From contig JABANN010000412.1 of the NCBI GenBank assembly GCA_013115125.1, positions 1-31,563 on the forward strand: DNA of 31,563 bases, given 5' to 3'. The notes under the pieces are model-generated. The model was not told the DNA's origin. It searched no databases and saw only the letters and a program-made list of their open reading frames with translations. The number at the start of each line of letters is the position of its first letter. Position 1 is the first letter of the stretch. Source of the stretch: Perkinsus olseni. Lineage: Eukaryota > Perkinsozoa > Perkinsida. A program made the translations under genes and the position numbers. Below, one piece after another: positions 1-9,056 of this stretch.

Positions 1-2055
1 CCTCAAACACGTAGTATGTGCTGAATTAGACTGATTTTTGTGATTTGCATATCGAATTGGAACACCCTGTATGTTTTTATTATTTCCTTACTAGATTGTG
101 AATAGTAATTTGTTAGTGCCCTGGGTTGGCGGTAGCATTTTACTCCTTGAGAACATAAATGTGATTCTCTGTAAATGATCACTTGAGCCGGTAAAGACCT
201 CTCTCGGTGATCGTACACAGTAACTTGCTAATGTTGGCGCCCTGGGTTGGCGGTAGCATTCTATATTATCATAAATATGAACACAAAATGCTTTTGCGGT
301 TTTTCCATCAAACGTAGCCGACTGAGATACCAGCAGCTCGTTTGTGGTGGACATCGCTTCTCTACGTATGTGGTGTTTATACCCGCATCGTTGAGAGACC
401 CGAACCAGAACGTCCACTTGGTCGTCGATATACCGTTGTGTGTGCTTTAATCCTCTGTGCGAGATCTGTGTTTGTTATTGAGCAGTCTTACCTAACTGAA
501 CTCTCCGTCTTATTTTTTCAAGGTGGTTGAGTTCCCGAGTTTCATGGAGCAAATCAGCGGAGGTCCCCGAGAAAAGTCGTTTCTTCGTTCTTTCCCGACA
601 TCGTAGAGCTCAACAGCCTCGGAAAGCGAAGGACATCTATGCAGGCTTTTAGATGCACGCGGTACCATTATCACCTCCCACATATCCAAGTTGGGAAATT
701 GCGAGCAAGATTGGTGAACTGCGGTCGTTCGCTCACGTGTTGACCGAGGAGTTCAATCGCGAGAACTTATGTCAAGGGGCTCAACGATTCCCGGATCCCC
801 GCAGCTCAGGCGTTGATGGAGAAACTAAGGTGGCGAGGTCATCGAGCGTACGGCTCGGACGGGACCCTAAGTCCAGGCAACGAATTTAGTCAGTCATTAT
901 TCGCCATTCTCGCTGCCACAATTCTCTCACTAGGTCATGGGATTGGCATCGCCGGTTACGAGCACCAGCGAAGCTTCATGAACCCTGCATAGCCCTGATG
1001 AGTGCAAATTTTCCTTACACTGTATATTCCGAATCGAGACAACCTGTAGGACGAGCGAGTCTTGATACGCAGAGGAAAGGAGCTCGCTGGTGAGTTCAAG
1101 AGACCCCAGTGTCACGTGGGCGAAGCGCCGTGCAGCGCCATTATATGAGTGACGTCAACTCAACACAGTAGTGTTTATACCGCTGGGCAGGGGCAAGTGC
1201 CAACGAGGCGTATCGTGTTGAGCTTGCCACTGTTGAAATTACTGAAAGATTTTCTTACATGAGAGAATAATTTATCACTGGCACCTAAATTCTCTCCTGC
1301 TTTTCCATCTTCTAGCTCTTGAAGCAGCCAGTGTCCCGATCCAAACTTCGAACAAGCAGCTCCGCACGCCCTGATATTCCCCCAATTTTGAGGAACTTTC
1401 TTGGTTACAGGCTGGAAATTCCAGCGACTGGGCCATGACGTGGCGGTCACGTGGGAAGAGCTGCCCGCTCATCTTTTCCTCCGCTCAGCTACGCTCTAGT
1501 CGTAACAGCGTTGTAGAAAGTTGCTGGCCGCTACTATTCAATAGGACAGAAGAGAGCTGCTCGACTCCAAGCCCACTCTGGGTCAAGATTACAACGGTCA
1601 CTAGTACCCTACCTCGGCATCCATGGAGTGGAGGACCATCGTTCAATCGTTGTAATTCGCGCGCCAAGGCGGCGCACAAAATGATACGTGCGAGTAAGCC
1701 CACACAAGTGACGCGATCGATTGTTGCCGTGACGAAAAGCAGGCCAAACCCGTGAGACTATCCTTTCTTCACCTCACATCGATTGCCGAGTCAAGTTGCA
1801 CATCACGGCCACTATAGCGGCGCTGCCAAATCACCTCTCCTTCCACGTCTGAAGTTCAGACTCTGAACGTTTGACTCGTCACAGCGCCATCTGGATGCGT
1901 CCTCGATTGAGTTAGGGTGTTTAGCCACACGAGTTAGAGTGGGAAAAATCTGTCGGGATTCTACGTCTACTTGGGAAGCCTAAGCTGGGCTCCGTTCCTA
2001 AGGAGCAGGATGCTCATATTCTTTCAGTTCTTCGGATCTTCCTCTTCTTTTGCGA
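1..2055. other. 5' region without a supported gene
   Basis: No gene can be defended here. A 21-base sequence is repeated 121 bases apart at 119-139 and 240-260. A stretch at about 540-990 reads in places like protein (for example the residues RIPAAQALMEKLRWRGH around 770-840), but no frame runs cleanly through it and I recognise no family. It may be a decayed gene or exons of one I could not join. The remaining ORFs are short and occur on both strands without family resemblance. Confidence 0.5.
119..260. repeat. Direct repeat pair, 121-base period
   Basis: The 21 bases starting CCCTGGGTTGGCGG occur identically at 119-139 and 240-260. The sequence just before each copy is also related (TTTGTTAGTG and CTTGCTAATG). 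The unit therefore looks like the edge of a tandem repeat whose other copies would lie outside the window to the left, or a single local duplication that has diverged. Confidence 0.6.
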
Positions 2056-2478
2056 ATGGCTCGGTTCACTTGCATGCTCACCATAATCTCGGCTTTGGCG
2101 TTCTCTTCACAGAGTCGTGCCGAATTCGCTGGTAGAGAATACTGCTGCACTGTCAAGGGCGGCCTGGAGGGTGCAGAGTACATTCTGTCCTTCGTGAATT
2201 CTTCCCACATGAACTTTTTCATGACTGATTACTTCCGCTCCGCGCCCATGAAGAGTAGGACACCGAAGATCCTGGTACGCGGCATCCCCTATGAGTACAA
2301 CGCCACCTCGGGTGCAATCAACGCCACCATATCCAGCATACGCACTTGGCCTGTGACTCTGGTTGGTTCATCGGATATGAGTAAACTCGAGTACAACGAG
2401 TTGGAGGATGAGCTGAGACTGAGGATGAGATGCAAGCTGTTCAAGAAGGCGGCGGTGCAAACTTTTCGGCGATGTTAG
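2056..2478 (+). CDS. Small secreted protein, divergent member of the 140-aa family
   Basis: A single-exon gene for 140 residues, starting at the ATG that gives MARFTCMLTIISALAFSSQS, a typical signal peptide. The mature part shares the family frame with the copies at 3849 and 7017: an early cysteine (here a CC pair in REYCC), LSF-NSSHM, ILVRGIPYEYNATSG, SSDM and a C-terminal RRC. The sequences between these landmarks differ strongly, so this is the oldest or fastest-changing copy. N-glycosylation sites are visible in NSSH, NATS and NATI. The likely location is the secretory route or the cell exterior. The function is unknown and I do not match it to a named domain. It lacks the triple CGTGACG promoter seen before two relatives. 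Confidence 0.8.
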   Translation: MARFTCMLTIISALAFSSQSRAEFAGREYCCTVKGGLEGAEYILSFVNSSHMNFFMTDYFRSAPMKSRTPKILVRGIPYEYNATSGAINATISSIRTWPVTLVGSSDMSKLEYNELEDELRLRMRCKLFKKAAVQTFRRC

Positions 2479-3480
2479 ATTCCTTTCAAGGTCGCCTTGA
2501 TTTTTCTTCACCGTTTTTTCTCCCTTCCATAACCCTTCCTTTGGTATGGTAGCTCGCGGCAAGTGCTCTTCTTGGTCGAGTGCACTCCGGAGCAACGCTT
2601 TCTATAAGGTGTCGCTATTGCGTTATGCAATCAGTTGGCGACTGGCTCGTGCGTTGCAACCCATTTGAGACAAAACTTCTCAGAGCGTCGTACACTGGGG
2701 CTCGCAGGAGTGAGATGTTCTATGTACAGTAGGGGTACACCAATCCCTCGTGATTCATGGCGGTCGCGGCCCGAGGCCCTCCGGTTCACGAGCGTAGTTC
2801 ACGACTGAGGGGCGTGTGAGCCTCGCTCGGGGACAGTGCGTTAGATAAGATCACTACGATGCTCAGGCCTGGAGGTTCGAATATTACTCACCCTCTACAC
2901 TGCCAGGAGCATTTTCACGGAAGATGAGTCATATGCAGCGTCATCTGATATGACCATCGGGCAATATGAACAATGCGGTACATGCGTCACGAGATCCCCG
3001 TCACGTACGCAGGGTGCGAGATGATGCCGTTCACGAGTCGCGCCGTCTCATCCAAATCATTCGACTGCGCGATAAGAGGCAGAGCTCGCTCATCCACCGG
3101 TTGCCCCTTCCGGGATCTCTCATCCAACTATATTGGGGTTGTTTCGGCGGTGCGGATTCGACACTTCCCGGGAGGTGCAAGTCTTTCGGAAGCCTCTGAT
3201 GTGAATGAAGGTGCATCCGGCTGGTTTCGAAATTGGTTACACCTTAGCTCAGCCGGCAGCCGTTCCTCATGAGAAGAAATTCAAGTTGATCCCGTGCAAC
3301 CATGATATTCACGCACATGCAATCGCGCATCCATAAGAGACGCGCCGTATGCACCCCTCATACAACCAGGAAAGCAGTCGATAAGCTCACCTCAGGGGAA
3401 CACTCGGACAAGCTTCCCTTCCTCCTGGCAGGATCCGCTTACGTATCCGGGAACTGTGACTATCAGCACCACACAGGTTT
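2479..3480. other. Intergenic region, nothing recognised
   Basis: About 1 kb between two secreted-protein genes. There are short ORFs on both strands, none with a signal peptide, domain or paralogue in the window. The text at 2990-3060 is rich in GTCACG and CACGAG words but forms no regular array. I cannot support a gene here. Confidence 0.5.
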
Positions 3481-3495
3481 CGCCCCGGTGGAACT

Positions 3496-3527
3496 CGTGA
3501 CGTAAACCGTGACGTAACTCGTGACGC
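3496..3527 (+). promoter_or_regulatory. Triple CGTGACG box, 12-base period
   Basis: CGTGACGTA at 3496, CGTGACGTA at 3508 and CGTGACGC at 3520, exactly 12 bases apart, lie about 320 bases before the ATG of the secreted gene at 3849. The same three boxes with the same spacing and the same third-box variant lie at 6652-6683 before the paralogue at 7017. TGACGT is the core bound by bZIP/CREB-type factors in other eukaryotes; that such a factor acts here is inference. Sequence similarity between the two loci continues from here to the genes. Confidence 0.5.
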
Positions 3528-3784
3528 GCTTTGGGCGGCACGGAGCTTCATGGCGCTGCTAGGTTGTTCACTTCACCTCAACTGTATAGTCTAGCTCTGG
3601 TAGGCCCATATATTATTGAGCACATAGCCCCTACCACACTACGTGTACGGGCAATCTGTCTTCTTCTCTTCACGAGTCACGCAAGTCGGACAATGGAAAC
3701 AAACTGAGATATCTGGATGAACTTCGCGGATATCCTATCGATATTGAGTTCGAGACCAGGTCATACAACTACTCAATATCTGTG

Positions 3785-3786
3785 AG
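3785..3786 (+). promoter_or_regulatory. Possible splice or trans-splice acceptor in the leader
   Basis: Three paralogous leaders share an AG followed by a conserved GCGAATTCATCC: AG at 3785-3786, 6964-6965 and 10516-10517. The latter two follow pyrimidine-rich tracts (TTTCTTGTAG and TTTTGTTGTAG). This is what an acceptor for a leader intron or for spliced-leader addition would look like. Perkinsids are known to use trans-splicing. The use of this site is inference. Confidence 0.3.
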
Positions 3787-3848
3787 GAACGCGAATTCAT
3801 CCTCTGGCAGTTTTGCGAGTCGCGAATTGCGACTCTTCCCGTGCGTCA

Positions 3849-4274
3849 ATGAGTCTGCTGGTTTACTTGGTCACTTTGATCCTGTCCGTGGCGGTGCATG
3901 TACAGAGTGGTACCGGTCCCGCAGGAAAAGACTTCTGTTATTATGCGAAGTCAGAGCTTTGGGGAAAAGAGTTCCGTCTGTCCTTCGGTAACTCTACCCA
4001 CATGGCTTACAGCACGACTAGGTTCTTCATTCCTTCGTCTGGCCAGCGATTCCCTTCGATCCTGGTCCGTGGCATCCCCTACAAATACAACAGCACTTCC
4101 GGTATCATCGACGTCGATTCTAAGAGCATGAGATTTGTTATCTTCTATCGTAACGTGAAGTCCTCAGACATGCACAGAATCCAGTACGATGAGTCGGAGG
4201 ATGAAGTTAACTTGAAGCTGAGGTATCAAATGATCGGGCGGAGGAGATACCGAACATTGCAGCGATGTCACTAG
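3849..4274 (+). CDS. Small secreted protein of the 140-aa family
   Basis: A single-exon gene for 141 residues. The first ATG in frame gives MSLLVYLVTLILSVAVHVQS, a signal peptide. The mature protein has one early cysteine (KDFCYYAK) and one near the end (LQRCH), which could form a single disulfide joining the termini. Conserved blocks are LWGKEFRLSF-NSTHMAY, FIPS-G-RFPSILVRGIPYKYN, TSGIID and FYRNVKSSDMHRIQYDES, then a basic tail. N-glycosylation sites are NSTH and NSTS. It is the intact head of duplication block 1 and faces a PGAM5 remnant downstream. The leader carries three CGTGACG boxes. Its function is unknown; being secreted and multicopy, it could act at the surface or toward a host, but that is a guess. 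Confidence 0.88.
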   Translation: MSLLVYLVTLILSVAVHVQSGTGPAGKDFCYYAKSELWGKEFRLSFGNSTHMAYSTTRFFIPSSGQRFPSILVRGIPYKYNSTSGIIDVDSKSMRFVIFYRNVKSSDMHRIQYDESEDEVNLKLRYQMIGRRRYRTLQRCH

Positions 4275-4559
4275 CTCGACCTGATTTCTATTAGATGTTT
4301 TCCTCCTTTGTACCATCCTTCTGCGGACGGGTGCAGATCAGAAGCGTCACGAACCTCTACTGAGCTGGGATTAGCTTAAAAGGGGCCGTCTCCATGAAGT
4401 GTGGGATTGAGTTCTCTCGGAGTAGCTCAGTGGATCTCAATAGCGCTTCCAGGCTCGAAGCTCATCGGAATGCGTTCGATAGATGAACTTAGGAGGCGCC
4501 CTGGTGAGAGTTCTGAAAGGGCATTCCTGGGAGTGGACTTCTCAATTATTTACTTGAGT

Positions 4560-5180
4560 TCCCTAATGGTCAACTCATGTCCGGTGTCATGCTTGAACAG
4601 CGGGATCCTGAACACAGTGAAATAATCCAGCATGAGCATCTCGATGTCTCCGATGAGCCAGCTCTGATTATCTAATTCTTGAGAGTCGTGCTAACAGCAC
4701 GGTGCTGTCCGCCCGGACGGGGCACTCAGTTTCGCAGGCGCCTCTTTTGCCCTTGTAGTTTGCGGTTGGTCATATTACGAGACTTCGTCAGATGACGAAT
4801 ACGCAATAACTCGAATCTCGCTGCCTCCTGGTGTGACTCTGGAAGCGATTCGCGTTCTACCCTCGCAGAGTCCCCTACATCAACCTCCTGTCCAGCCTCG
4901 ATGAAGCCGCAGCTCTCGACCATGGCGCGAAGCATACAAACAAGAGTGCGCGGGGATAGCGCTTCCGGTCGGATTCTTGCGCATAGATGCTACATGGACG
5001 CTGTCGCCAACACGATTCCGTATGGGCCACTTTAAGCAGCTGTTTCGGGACACGCCCGATAGAAATCTCAAAAGAGTGGGCGGCGATGGCATCAAACTGT
5101 GGACTAACTACTGTAGTAACCCAAAACTTCAATTGTGAGCCGCTACAAAGATTTGATCTGACGAGCGGCGGAGCTTAAAG
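4560..5180 (-). pseudogene. PGAM5-like phosphatase remnant, block 1
   Basis: The minus strand matches pieces of the complete PGAM5-like gene at 11461-13085 in the same order. The 5' part reads RYPRALLFV and, one frame away, ASRHGREL, corresponding to exon 4 with its RHG motif. A second piece at about 4783-4850 reads EIRVIAYSSSDEV and ends at the same splice donor (TC|GTAATAT) as exon 5. A third at about 4580-4625 matches exon 7 (GATCCCGCTGTT) but is shifted in frame. No open frame joins these pieces, so the copy is broken. It lies tail to tail with the secreted gene at 3849, just as the intact gene lies behind the broken copy at 10568. Confidence 0.6.
4694..4708. repeat. Palindrome with single-base centre (ACAGCAC G GTGCTGT)
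   Basis: Perfect 7-base arms meet at one central G. It is one of a series of such palindromes in the left half of the window (see findings). Confidence 0.7.
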
Positions 5181-5610
5181 CCTGGGATAAATTATGGTAA
5201 GAGATTTGCTATCCGAGCATTCCAAAGAATGACGTGTCAATCACAGGCTGTAAATCGAAACCGCCATTAAGCTGTCGAGGAGAAACTGCTTCCAATAAAT
5301 CATAATAACTCTAGGACTACACGCAGTTCGAACGAATCATACGCCGATTCTCCGATGAATCATCGAAGGGTCGCGGATCTCAATGAACTAGAGAGCGTGT
5401 AAAGGGCCATATGGATGTGAACGTAGTACGTTCAACGTACGTACATGCGTCTCTTGGTAGCATAAAAAGGGAAAGCTTCGATCGAAAAACTCAAAATCTT
5501 GTAGAACGTCAAGAGCAGACGGAAGATATGGGATAGAGAGAATCGTAGCAGAACACCCATTCATCTATCCTCAAACTTCAACAACATGTGATGTAGAGCG
5601 AAGGAAATAC
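5181..5610. other. Intergenic, 3' of the 298-aa secreted gene
   Basis: No coding frame with support. It holds one perfect palindrome with a single-base centre, GTACGTT C AACGTAC at 5426-5440. Confidence 0.5.
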
Positions 5611-6507
5611 TCAGCGATGTGTACTGACTCTTTTAAGACGATCGTAGGGGTGCTGTCCGAAAGCGTACAACAACTCGGAAGTAGCGAACCCTACTGTTAC
5701 GAAATCTTCATCTGTCATCTTCCCTCTAGCTGACTCTGCGGAAGCAACCCAGCGAGGACAGGCTTGCTTGAAACTGTCGATGAGATCCTTCACCGTGGCA
5801 CCACCTGGGATGGGTGTCAGCTCGTAGGCCTCGCCAGGTCCCCTCTCTTTGAGACGGTACGTCTTATAACCAGTGTTACCACCACCCTTGCAGCCGAACT
5901 CCACACGAGTTCGTCCACTCGGTTCGATTCCGTAATACGATTCCAATTCTGAAGATCGGTGCTCTGACTCGTATACTCCTGGAATCATCCGCAACCACCG
6001 ACGCTTGAGGACAGTGTATTGACCCAGGAAAATAATCACTGCATTTCCGTTATCGTCGTTGTAGATGTTGTCGAGATCTTCTCTTGGTGACAGAGAGAGT
6101 TTAGGACAAACAGCTTCAATATTCTGGATCCATTCTTGCTGCTCCGAGGTTCCGGTGCAGGGCCTTGCTACCGCATGGCTGGTGTCAAGGTAGACATTAG
6201 TCGACTCAGTTTTCTCCCCCAGTCGAAACCAACCATTCTGATATCGATTGCTATCACATTGTACAGTTAGCATACCGTCACCGCACTTGGTAGCATTGAA
6301 GGTAACCTTGACGCGTTCCGGGCCGTCGGACTTATAGACGAAGGTTCCATACTCCACTCGGGGCGGAGTGGGTTGCTTTTGCTTCTCCGCGGATGGACTA
6401 GGGGTAAAAGGCCCATGCTTCCCCGAAGAGGGAGAACAATCACATGGCCCACGGCCATGAGCCGGGAAGGCGGCCAAAAAGAGGGAGGCGACGAGGCGAA
6501 TTGTCAT
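5611..6507 (-). CDS. Secreted cysteine-containing protein, 298 aa
   Basis: An intronless minus-strand gene. The frame is open a little upstream, but the first ATG is at 6507 and gives MTIRLVASLFLAAFPAHG, a signal peptide; a paralogous fragment at 10335-10430 has its ATG at the same place. The mature start has CDC followed by a Pro/Ser/Lys-rich linker (about residues 25-50). Two similar halves seem to follow: each begins near a Cys-Gly pair (KCGDG and FGCKGGG) and ends in a helix-like segment closing on AVCPK or QACPR. The cysteine count in the mature protein is even, which fits disulfides. There is no match to a domain I can name. It is head to head with the secreted gene at 7017 across 509 bases that contain the triple CGTGACG boxes, so both genes could share control. 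Function unknown. Confidence 0.85.
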   Translation of the reverse strand: MTIRLVASLFLAAFPAHGRGPCDCSPSSGKHGPFTPSPSAEKQKQPTPPRVEYGTFVYKSDGPERVKVTFNATKCGDGMLTVQCDSNRYQNGWFRLGEKTESTNVYLDTSHAVARPCTGTSEQQEWIQNIEAVCPKLSLSPREDLDNIYNDDNGNAVIIFLGQYTVLKRRWLRMIPGVYESEHRSSELESYYGIEPSGRTRVEFGCKGGGNTGYKTYRLKERGPGEAYELTPIPGGATVKDLIDSFKQACPRWVASAESARGKMTDEDFVTVGFATSELLYAFGQHPYDRLKRVSTHR

Positions 6508-6651
6508 TATTGAGGTAAAAAATTTAATGGAGAGGTGCTGTATCACATCTCGGCTCGAACAGACCCTGTCTCAGAACTTCCCGAATTCGGGTTGTAAAAT
6601 CTCTCCTAGCTGGACCGAAAAGGCAACCGCGAGGCTGCTGCCGATTCTCAG

Positions 6652-6683
6652 CGTGACGTACTTCGTGACGTACTCCGTGACGC
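6652..6683. promoter_or_regulatory. Triple CGTGACG box in a bidirectional promoter
   Basis: CGTGACGTA at 6652 and 6664 and CGTGACGC at 6676, with the same 12-base period and order as at 3496-3527. It lies 145 bases before the minus-strand 298-aa gene and about 330 bases before the plus-strand secreted gene, so it could serve both. The word is kept while the surrounding sequence differs between the two loci, which supports a function; the bound factor is unknown. Confidence 0.5.
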
Positions 6684-7016
6684 ACTCTCAACATGGAGCC
6701 TTATGGCGCTGCTGGGTTGCTCACGTCACCTCTTTCGTGTAATCAACCTTCGGCAGCCCTATATACCATAGAGAACATAGTCTCCACCAGAATACGTGTG
6801 TGGCAAAACTCTCTCCTTCTCTTCACCAGTCATGCAAGATAGACAATGGAAATGAATGTAGATTTCTGGTCGGACTTCGAGGATATGCTGTCGATATTGA
6901 GCATACATTATCGAGGATATTCGGGCGGCTCAAACTGAGTCATACAGTTACCCGGTTTCTTGTAGGAATAGCGAATTCATCCTTTGGCAGTTTTTCGAGT
7001 CTTCCTACTCGCGTCA

Positions 7017-7445
7017 ATGACACTGCTGGGTTGCGTGGTCACTTTGATCCTGTCTTTGGCGATGTCTGTACGAAGTGGTACAGGTCCAGCAGGGAAAGAC
7101 TTCTGTTATTACGCAAAAGCGGGGCTTTGGGGCGAAGAGTTTCGTCTGTCCTTCACTAACTCTTCCCATATGGCTTACAGAGTTACCGAGCTTTTTATTC
7201 CTTCGCCTGGCAAGAGCAGGTTTCCCTCGATAATAGTACGAGGTATCCCCTACAAGTACAACGCCACTTCCGGTATCATCGACGCCGATGCTAAAAGCAT
7301 AGCATATAACATTTTCTATCGTAACGTGAAGTCCTCAGATATGCATAGAATCCAGTACGATGAGTCGGTGGATGAAGTAAAACTGAAGATAAGATATGAA
7401 CTGGTTCAGCGAAGGAAGCACCGAACATTCCGTCGATGTTACTAG
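7017..7445 (+). CDS. Small secreted protein of the 140-aa family
   Basis: A single-exon gene for 142 residues starting MTLLGCVVTLILSLAMSVRS, a signal peptide. It is the closest relative of the copies at 3849 and 10568: the blocks CYYAK, EFRLSFTNSSHMAY, FIPSPGKSRFPSI, VRGIPYKYNATSG, FYRNVKSSDMHRIQYDES and the terminal RRCY are all present. One cysteine lies early in the mature part and one at the end; the signal peptide has another. N-glycosylation sites are NSSH and NATS. An AG acceptor-like site followed by GCGAATTCATCC lies 52 bases before the ATG, as in its relatives. Downstream DNA to about 8470 is duplicated at 11100-11620. Function unknown. Confidence 0.88.
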   Translation: MTLLGCVVTLILSLAMSVRSGTGPAGKDFCYYAKAGLWGEEFRLSFTNSSHMAYRVTELFIPSPGKSRFPSIIVRGIPYKYNATSGIIDADAKSIAYNIFYRNVKSSDMHRIQYDESVDEVKLKIRYELVQRRKHRTFRRCY

Positions 7446-8319
7446 CTGGCCCGGATCTCTATCAGAGGGTATCCTCGTTTTTATTGGCTTTTCATGCATT
7501 GCTTCCGACCAATTGCATTACGGAGTAGTACTAAGAGGAAGTTTACTCGAATGGGGCAGTCTCCATAGAATATACGGAATTGAGTTCTTTGGAAGTATGA
7601 AGTGGCGAAGATTGTAGGTAACGTTTCGTGCCTCGAAACCATTGATTGGATATCATAGCGTACCTGGCAGGTACTACCTGCGGGTCCTACTTTCAGAATC
7701 CTGTCGAAAATCTATACGACGTTACAATCAGAAGTCTCGTGAGTGGACGAGAACAATTCGTGATTGAACGATGATACAATCAGAAAGACAACTTGAGTGT
7801 TCGGATGGATTTTTCGAGAAGGATATGTCATCAGCCTCCGAGCCGAGAAGCACGAGGGTAGTGGGGCATATGAAGGTTCTTGAGTCTCACGGTGAGACTC
7901 TCACTCTCTGAGAGTGACTCTCACTGGAAAGTCTTGAGTGAGGCCAGTCGACCGGTTAACCTTCTCCCGTGAACCGCTAACATCAGCGTCCGAGACGAAG
8001 TTCTTTTCATCCGTTGGCTCTCCACAAAACTCTCTGATACCCGCGATTTTCAGGTTTTGTTGCAATGAACTTCGTGTTGAATGGATGTCAATGTTCGGGT
8101 GTACAACAACAAAAAACGTATGATTTTTAGCGGTAGAATTACTCGGGACGCCCAAGTTGCTAAGCCTATGACGCCGTCATAATGACGGCCTAGTTCTCCG
8201 TGGCTTTCGTATCTCCACAACTATGCCGGCTCAGCTAAACACTAGATAATGAACTCAGCAGTGTGATCAGAAACAGTTCGAAGCCCCACAAGCTGCATGA
8301 CTAGTTTTCACGATGACAT
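7446..8319. other. Spacer rich in single-base-centre palindromes
   Basis: No gene supported. The stretch after the secreted gene (GGGGCAGTCTCCATAG, 7554 on) recurs after the copies at 3849 and 10568. It contains two overlapping palindromes at 7660-7674 and 7667-7681, three abutting or overlapping ones at 7882-7900, 7901-7917 and 7909-7923, and one at 8173-8189. Bases from about 8200 match 11335 onward, the 3' side of the PGAM5 gene. Confidence 0.6.
7882..7923. repeat. Chain of three single-base-centre palindromes
   Basis: GAGTCTCAC G GTGAGACTC (7882-7900, 9-base arms) is directly followed by TCACTCTC T GAGAGTGA (7901-7917, 8-base arms), which overlaps TGAGAGT G ACTCTCA (7909-7923, 7-base arms). 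All arms are perfect. Each appears to fold back from the end of the last, as repeated hairpin priming would produce. Confidence 0.75.
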
Positions 8320-8470
8320 CAGTCTCCTCAAGCCTTCGATGGTCGGATACCTCCATAACCATAAGAGCTTCAACTCTTCCTTCTCGAGTGATATCAATCG
8401 CAGTTATCGAAGCTGGACTCAAGGCAAACCGCAGCATTTAGGCAGAAGACAGTTGAAGTGCTCGACATAA
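8320..8470 (-). pseudogene. PGAM5-like last-exon remnant, block 2
   Basis: The minus strand matches exon 9 of the PGAM5-like gene at 11461-11619: LCRALQLSSA, then an in-frame stop, then RFALSPASITAIDITREGRV, followed by a changed tail. The surrounding sequence from about 8200 also matches the 3' flank of the intact gene, so this is a DNA-level duplication, not a retrocopy. The remaining exons are not visible upstream; instead an amino-acid-transporter fragment follows at 8621. Confidence 0.65.
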
Positions 8471-8620
8471 CCAGATCGTGATGAACCATCATTCTATCAT
8501 AGAGCACCAATCTGGGTGTCAGCCTTTTTCTTTCATCCCGAGAGTGTTTCCATAACTTATGGACCATAAGGTATGCCGAATCGTGCTGCATCGACTGAGT
8601 AGCCCAAAGACTCAGGCGAG

Positions 8621-9056
8621 ATGATAGTACCAGATGGGAGCTCTAATGCCCGGCCAGTTTTCAACTTGGTCATGACGGCCATTGGCCTTGGTATCATGAC
8701 CCTACCCTCGGCGTTTGCTCGTGCCGGGTGGATTACTTGTATCATCCTACTCTGCGTGGCTAGTGTCTTCGTCTGCTATAGCGTAACTCAGAGTTACGTT
8801 ATAGCAGAAGAGTAGAAGAGTAGAAGCAGAAGAGTTACTAACTCTTCTCTGCCATGGTCTTCGCATGAACCCCGAGGTCGGTTTCGGGTACGGTCTGCAT
8901 CTAGCTCTAACTACCGTGAACTTCTTCGCGATGCTGCCTTCACTAGCGTCTTTCACCAGTGCCTTCATTTCCTGCACTACGAGAACCTATTTCTTCGAAC
9001 ACAGTGAGAAGACCGTGGCTCACGGTCCGTGGGAAGACATTAGACTTTGCTACTAG
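8621..9056 (+). pseudogene. Amino-acid transporter (AAAP-type) remnant
   Basis: The first open piece (8621-8815) reads SNARPVFNLVMTAIGLGIMT then LPSAFARAGWITCIILL. This is the first two membrane segments of amino acid/auxin permease family transporters, including the typical G-G-I-LP-AF--GW pattern. It runs into a perfect-looking palindrome (8772-8808) and an AGAAG-rich patch, then stops. A second piece (8865-9056) reads GLHLALTTVNFFAMLPSLAS, probably a later membrane segment of the same kind of protein. The family normally has about 10 to 11 membrane segments in more than 400 residues, so most of the gene is missing. Spliced exons elsewhere cannot be wholly excluded, but I saw none. Confidence 0.55.
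8772..8848. repeat. Two large single-base-centre palindromes inside the transporter remnant
   Basis: Arms of 18 bases with one mismatch meet at A8790 (8772-8808). Arms of 10 perfect bases meet at C8838 (8828-8848). Between them is the repeated word AGTAGAAG. The first palindrome truncates the transporter reading frame. Confidence 0.75.

Noticed and set aside
1435-1755. Overlapping plus (106 codons) and minus (72 codons) ORFs
   Set aside because: No signal peptide, domain or paralogue, and both strands are equally open; no reason to call either coding.
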